Below are positions 9,640 through 12,110 of a stretch of 12,110 bases of DNA, piece by piece. A program made the position numbers and the translations under genes. Origin of the DNA: DATKCA01 sp035544675 (lineage in GTDB: Bacteria; Acidobacteriota; Thermoanaerobaculia; Gp7-AA8); the NCBI GenBank assembly GCA_035544675.1, contig DATKCA010000150.1, positions 1-12,110 on the forward strand, read 5' to 3'. Below the pieces are notes generated by a model. The model saw only the letters and a program-made list of their open reading frames with translations, had not been told where the DNA came from and did no database searches. Each line of letters opens with the position of its first letter. The first letter of the stretch is position 1.

Positions 9640-10931
9640 TAAACGTCCCGCTCTCTCACGATCCGCGCGCCCAGGGCGTTGAGGCGCTCGTCGATGCGCT
9701 CGTAGCCGCGGTCGATCTGGTGGATGTTGTGGATGACGCTCTCGCCTTTTGCGCAGAGCGCGGCGAGCAGCAGGGCCATGCCGGCGCGGATGTCGGGGCT
9801 GGTGATGCCGGCGCCGACCAGTCGCGCCCCGCCCACGATGATGGCCCGGTGCGGATCGCAGAGGATGATTCGCGCGCCCATCCCGATCAGCTTATCGGTG
9901 AAGAAGAGGCGCGACTCGAACATCTTCTCGAAGATCATCACCGTGCCTTCGGCCTGCGTGGCCACGATGACCATGATGGAGAGCAGATCGGCGGGGAAGG
10001 CCGGCCAGGGACCGTCATCGATCTTCGGGACGGCCGCGCCGATGTCATAGCGCACCCGCAGTTCCTGGTTCTTCGGCACGCGGATGTTCTGCCCCTCGAT
10101 CTTGATCTCCACGCCCAGCTTCTCCAGCATCAGGCGGACGGCGTACATGTGCTCGGGCACGCCGTCTTCGATCAGCAGCTCGCTGCGCGTGACCGCGGCC
10201 AGTCCGATGTACGAGCCCACCTCGATGTGATCGCTGGGAATGTAGAACTCGCCGCCTTTGAGCGACTCCACTCCGCGAATGGTGAGGGAGTTGGTGGCCA
10301 GGCCCTCGATCTCGGCGCCGAGCTGATTGAGAAAACGGCAGAGGTCCTGGACGTGCGGCTCGGCCGCGGCGTTGTAGATGAGCGTGTCGCCCTCGGCCAG
10401 AACGGCGGCCATGACGGCGTTTTCGGTCGCCGTGACCGACGCCTCGTCCAGAAACATCTTCTTCCCGACGAGCTTTCTGGCGACCATGTTGTAGTCGTAG
10501 GCGGAGACCTCGATCTGCGCGCCGAGGGCCTCCAGGGCCAGGAGGTGGGTATCGACGCGACGGCGGCCGATGGCGTCGCCGCCCGGCTTGGCGATCGACG
10601 CGGCGCCGCATCGCGCCAGCAGCGGCCCGGCCAGCAGCATCGACCCGCGGATCTTCTTGGACAGCTCCGGATCCGGAACCGAAGAGCACTCGTCCCCGGT
10701 GTGGATGCGGACCACGTTCTGCTCCAGACGCTCGACCGAGGACCCGAGGCCTTCCAGGATCTGGAGCATGACGCGCACGTCCTCGATGTCGGGAAGGTTG
10801 CGAAGGACGATCGGCTCGTCGGTCAACAGGCATGCGGCCAGGATCGGGAGCGCCGCATTCTTGTTTCCGCTGGGCCGGATCGATCCCTCCAGCCTCCGGC
10901 CGCCCTCGACGATGAACCGTTCCTTTGCCAT
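9639..10931 (-). CDS. murA: UDP-N-acetylglucosamine 1-carboxyvinyltransferase MurA, Asp-type active site
   Basis: Encodes 430 aa (family ~420). It transfers enolpyruvate from PEP to UDP-GlcNAc, the first committed step of peptidoglycan synthesis, in the cytoplasm. Visible landmarks are SGNKNAALPI (Lys24), RGSMLLAGPLLAR (95-107), PGGDAIGRRRVDTH (116-129), WPAFPADL (Asp315) and SPDIRAGMALL (Arg382). The usual active-site Cys of PGGCAIGxR (E. coli Cys115) is Asp119 here, codon GAC at 10577-10575. The ATG at 10931 is chosen because it starts a normal MurA N-terminus. The frame extends about 34 codons further upstream, but that part is non-homologous and includes a translated repeat (STRVIPSARNDKYN). 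There is no Shine-Dalgarno; TACAAT lies 9 nt upstream. It is the first gene of the murA-folP-cdaA-cdaR-glmM run. A paralogue such as MurZ is possible, but all catalytic landmarks are present. Confidence 0.95.
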   Translation of the reverse strand: MAKERFIVEGGRRLEGSIRPSGNKNAALPILAACLLTDEPIVLRNLPDIEDVRVMLQILEGLGSSVERLEQNVVRIHTGDECSSVPDPELSKKIRGSMLLAGPLLARCGAASIAKPGGDAIGRRRVDTHLLALEALGAQIEVSAYDYNMVARKLVGKKMFLDEASVTATENAVMAAVLAEGDTLIYNAAAEPHVQDLCRFLNQLGAEIEGLATNSLTIRGVESLKGGEFYIPSDHIEVGSYIGLAAVTRSELLIEDGVPEHMYAVRLMLEKLGVEIKIEGQNIRVPKNQELRVRYDIGAAVPKIDDGPWPAFPADLLSIMVIVATQAEGTVMIFEKMFESRLFFTDKLIGMGARIILCDPHRAIIVGGARLVGAGITSPDIRAGMALLLAALCAKGESVIHNIHQIDRGYERIDERLNALGARIVRERDV

Positions 10932-10940
10932 CGGGGGCGC

Positions 10941-10946
10941 ATTGTA
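10941..10946 (-). promoter_or_regulatory. -10-like TACAAT immediately before murA
   Basis: TACAAT on the minus strand (10946-10941) matches the -10 consensus at five of six positions. Nine nt (GC-only, GCGCCCCCG) separate it from the murA ATG, so transcription would begin about 2-3 nt before the start codon. No -35 match is seen; the -35 region falls in the palindromic repeat at 10950-10973. Promoter function is inferred. Confidence 0.5.
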
Positions 10947-10949
10947 CTT

Positions 10950-10973
10950 GTCATTCCGGGCGCTCGGGATGAC
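10950..10973. repeat. imperfect 24-bp palindrome, relative of the GTCATyCCG repeat, in the murA/MBL divergent gap
   Basis: The element runs GTCATTCCG(10950-10958)...CGGGATGAC(10965-10973). Its two halves are inverted copies of GTCATyCCG and can pair over 8-9 bp with one G-T pair. It shares the GTCATyCCG core with the copies in carB and at the SDR start. It fills much of the 64-nt gap between the divergent murA and hydrolase start codons, lying between their two -10-like boxes. Confidence 0.65.
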
Positions 10974-10978
10974 ACGCG

Positions 10979-10987
10979 TGCTATCGT
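10979..10987 (+). promoter_or_regulatory. extended -10-like TGCTATCGT before the MBL-fold gene
   Basis: TGC then TATCGT (10982-10987) fits TGnTAnnnT. Eight nt separate it from the ATG at 10996, the same spacing as at purS. No Shine-Dalgarno lies in between, so the mRNA could begin at or within two bases of the ATG. Activity is inferred. Confidence 0.45.
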
Positions 10988-10995
10988 GAATTTCG

Positions 10996-11826
10996 ATGAT
11001 CGTTGCTCCGCTCGGATCGGGCAGCGCCGGCAATTGCTACTACCTCGAGAGCGATGGAACTTCCATCCTCGTCGACGCCGGGCTCGGTCCCCGCGACACG
11101 AGAAAGCGGCTGGAGCTGGTGGGCGGCAACATCGAGACGGTTCGGGGCATTGTCGTCACTCACGAGCACTACGATCACATCCGCGGCGCGGAACGGATCG
11201 CCCGCAAGTACGGCATCCCGATCTACCTGACGCGCGGAACGCTCGACGCCAGCAGAGTCGATCGCACCGAAACGAACATCATCCTGTTCGAGAACAACAC
11301 GACCTTCGCCATCGGAGAGCTGAACGTGCACGCCCGCCGCACCCTGCACGACGCCATGGATCCCTCCTGCTTCGTCATCGAGGCCCGCGACGGCACCCGC
11401 GTCGGCATCGCCAGCGACCTCGGATATGTCGACGATCCCGTCCTGAAACATCTCAGCGGATGCGACGGCCTGTTCTTCGAGTCGAACCACGACCTCGACA
11501 TGCTGCGCATGGGCACGTATCCCTGGAGCCTGAAGCGGCGGATCATGTCGCGCTTCGGACATCTCTCCAATGACGACGCGATGCTGGCCGTGCAGCGGAT
11601 GATTGGCTCGGAGCTGAAGACGCTCTGCCTCATTCATCTGTCACAGAAAAATAACCACGAGTCGATCGTCCGCGACATGGCTTCGCGCCTGCTCGAGCGG
11701 ACCGGCGTCCAGCTCGAGCTGAGCATCGCCAAACAGTTCCAGCCCACCGGGATGTTCGAGATCAAGCGCCGCGGGCCCCGCGTGCCGATGATGCCGGCTC
11801 CCAAGCTGCAGATGGCGCTGTTCTAG
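10996..11826 (+). CDS. MBL-fold hydrolase, YycJ/WalJ-like
   Basis: Encodes 276 aa. Family landmarks in order are: PLGSGSAGNCYYLE (5-18) with ILVDAG (24-29), the metal-binding THEHYDH (55-61, HxHxDH), a further ligand-type His118 in TLHDAMDP, Asp141 in ASDLGYV, ESNHDLDML (162-170), RFGHLSN (187-192) and CLIHLSQKNN (211-220, His214). This set is characteristic of the YycJ/WalJ branch of metallo-beta-lactamase-fold proteins, which bind a dinuclear metal centre and have been linked to DNA-end processing or to cell-wall two-component regulation in Firmicutes. No WalK/WalR genes are here, so the role is open. An in-frame TGA at 10987-10989 makes 10996 the first possible start. The gene diverges from murA and is followed by a repeat-rich gap before purS. 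The C-terminal ~18 residues (basic, then Pro/Met-rich) are variable. Confidence 0.93.
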   Translation: MIVAPLGSGSAGNCYYLESDGTSILVDAGLGPRDTRKRLELVGGNIETVRGIVVTHEHYDHIRGAERIARKYGIPIYLTRGTLDASRVDRTETNIILFENNTTFAIGELNVHARRTLHDAMDPSCFVIEARDGTRVGIASDLGYVDDPVLKHLSGCDGLFFESNHDLDMLRMGTYPWSLKRRIMSRFGHLSNDDAMLAVQRMIGSELKTLCLIHLSQKNNHESIVRDMASRLLERTGVQLELSIAKQFQPTGMFEIKRRGPRVPMMPAPKLQMALF

Positions 11827-11854
11827 GGCTCGGCGCTCGGGGGTCAGGGGACCG

Positions 11855-11934
11855 TCACCACAGAGTCACAGAGAACTCAGAGGAGCGCAGAGGGTTCTCT
11901 GTGTGCCTCTGCGACCTCTGTGACTCTGTGGTGA
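11855..11934. repeat. 19-bp perfect inverted repeat with nested hairpin (CACAGAGTCACAGAG type)
   Basis: TCACCACAGAGTCACAGAG (11855-11873) is repeated exactly in inverse at 11916-11934, with a 42-nt spacer. Inside the spacer CGCAGAGG (11886-11893) pairs with CCTCTGCG (11906-11913). A still larger pairing, GTCAGGGG (11843-11850) with CCCCTGAC (11969-11976), flanks the whole. The 11827-11995 gap contains no gene that I can see. Elements of this 'CACAGAGTCACAGAG' kind are, from memory, common dispersed repeats. It could fold at the 3' end of the hydrolase mRNA, but there is no T-run to make it a classic terminator. Confidence 0.85.
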
Positions 11935-11959
11935 TCCCCCGTCGTGGTGATCCCCCGTC
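11928..11959 (+). repeat. tandem 16-bp duplication GTGGTGATCCCCCGTC
   Basis: GTGGTGATCCCCCGTC occurs twice back to back (11928-11943 and 11944-11959). The first copy begins inside the right arm of the neighbouring inverted repeat, so the duplication probably arose at the edge of that element. Confidence 0.9.
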
Positions 11960-11978
11960 GGTCGCTGACCCCTGACGC

Positions 11979-11987
11979 TGATACGAT
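11979..11987 (+). promoter_or_regulatory. extended -10-like TGATACGAT before purS
   Basis: TGA then TACGAT (11982-11987) fits TGnTAnnnT. Eight nt (CCGCCAGA) separate it from the purS ATG. There is no Shine-Dalgarno in that space, which is consistent with a leaderless transcript. Activity is inferred. Confidence 0.45.
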
Positions 11988-11995
11988 CCGCCAGA

Positions 11996-12110
11996 ATGAA
12001 AGCCACAGTCACCGTTGAGCTCAAGCCCTCCGTCCTCGATCCTCAGGGCAAGGCCATCCAGCATTCGCTGAGCTCGCTTGGATTCGCAGGCGTGGAAGAT
12101 GTGCGGGTGG
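11996..12110 (+). CDS. purS: PurS subunit of phosphoribosylformylglycinamidine synthase, 3' end cut by window edge
   Basis: The open frame from the ATG at 11996 gives 38 codons up to the window end. MKATVTVELKPSVLDPQGKA followed by IQHSLSSLGFAGVEDVRV is the classic PurS N-terminus: a first beta-strand, the 'LKPxVLDPQG' turn, a helix, then 'LGFxGVxDVR'. PurS (normally ~80 aa) is the small bridging subunit that, with PurQ and PurL, converts FGAR and glutamine to FGAM in purine synthesis. About half of the protein is present. purQ and purL would be expected just to the right but are outside the window. Confidence 0.92.
   Translation, partial: MKATVTVELKPSVLDPQGKAIQHSLSSLGFAGVEDVRV

Noticed and set aside
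10932..11033. Upstream extension of murA to an earlier start (464 aa)
   Set aside because: The added residues translate the palindromic repeat and the divergent gene's 5' end. The MurA family N-terminus begins at 10931.
9720..11573. A 617-codon plus-strand open frame opposite murA and running into the MBL gene
   Set aside because: Composition is typical of antisense high-GC frames. murA and the MBL-fold gene in the same region have full sets of family motifs.
11827..11995. Riboswitch (purine or c-di-AMP/ydaO type) upstream of purS
   Set aside because: The pairing is explained by dispersed inverted repeats. I could not find conserved riboswitch core motifs, and the likely purS transcript start is next to the ATG.
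11855..12064. A 69-codon minus-strand frame opposite the purS upstream region
   Set aside because: Its translation derives from the CACAGAG-type inverted repeat and antisense of purS, with no protein-like features.

Overview
The window is gene-dense bacterial chromosome with high GC by eye, strong G/C third-position bias and very short intergenic gaps. The encoded set (CarB, MurA, FolP, CdaA, CdaR, GlmM, PurS) is core housekeeping. The order folP-cdaA-cdaR-glmM, the C-to-D type MurA, several GTG starts, and three classes of small dispersed repeat (a GTCATyCCGAGCG-type element, an inverted array of the heptamer GAAGGAT, and a CACAGAGTCACAGAG-type inverted repeat) together suggest a deep-branching soil or subsurface lineage such as Acidobacteriota or a deltaproteobacterial relative. 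That placement is inference, not proven by anything in the window. No phage, IS, CRISPR, rRNA or tRNA gene was seen.

Layout. (1) 1-910, minus strand: a two-gene unit, an unrecognised beta-rich protein (428-910) followed with a 17-nt overlap by a DUF1232/YkvA-like membrane protein that runs off the left edge. (2) 935-4165, plus strand: carB, starting only 24 nt from the divergent gene; the gap holds one AT-rich core that reads as a -10 box on both strands. A dispersed repeat is translated in-frame inside carB. (3) 4169-5074, minus strand: a histone-H1-like Lys/Ala/Pro tail fused to a C-terminal beta-sandwich domain, ending 3 nt from the carB stop. (4) 5161-10931, minus strand: a probable operon murA > folP > cdaA > cdaR > glmM > SDR oxidoreductase. 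Four members (folP, cdaA, cdaR, glmM) are chained by 4-nt GTGA or ATGA overlaps. (5) 10996-11826, plus strand: a YycJ/WalJ-type metallo-beta-lactamase-fold hydrolase, divergent from murA. (6) 11996 to the right edge, plus strand: the first 38 codons of purS, behind an intergenic region rich in repeats.

How it fits together. GlmM makes glucosamine-1-phosphate, the precursor of UDP-GlcNAc. MurA commits UDP-GlcNAc to peptidoglycan. CdaA makes c-di-AMP, with CdaR as its membrane regulator, and in characterised species CdaA and GlmM interact. The cluster therefore joins cell-wall precursor supply to c-di-AMP signalling, with folate synthesis (folP) and an uncharacterised reductase carried along. 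CarB and PurS are pyrimidine/arginine and purine enzymes on flanking transcripts.

The points most worth a second look are: (a) genes that head transcripts have a -10-like hexamer 7-12 nt before the start codon and no clear Shine-Dalgarno, as expected for leaderless mRNAs, whereas some operon-internal genes have good Shine-Dalgarno sites; (b) MurA has Asp in place of the fosfomycin-target Cys; (c) dispersed repeats have been taken into coding sequence or start sites of carB, the SDR gene and folP; (d) the H1-tail fusion protein. No wholly new multi-gene system is evident.
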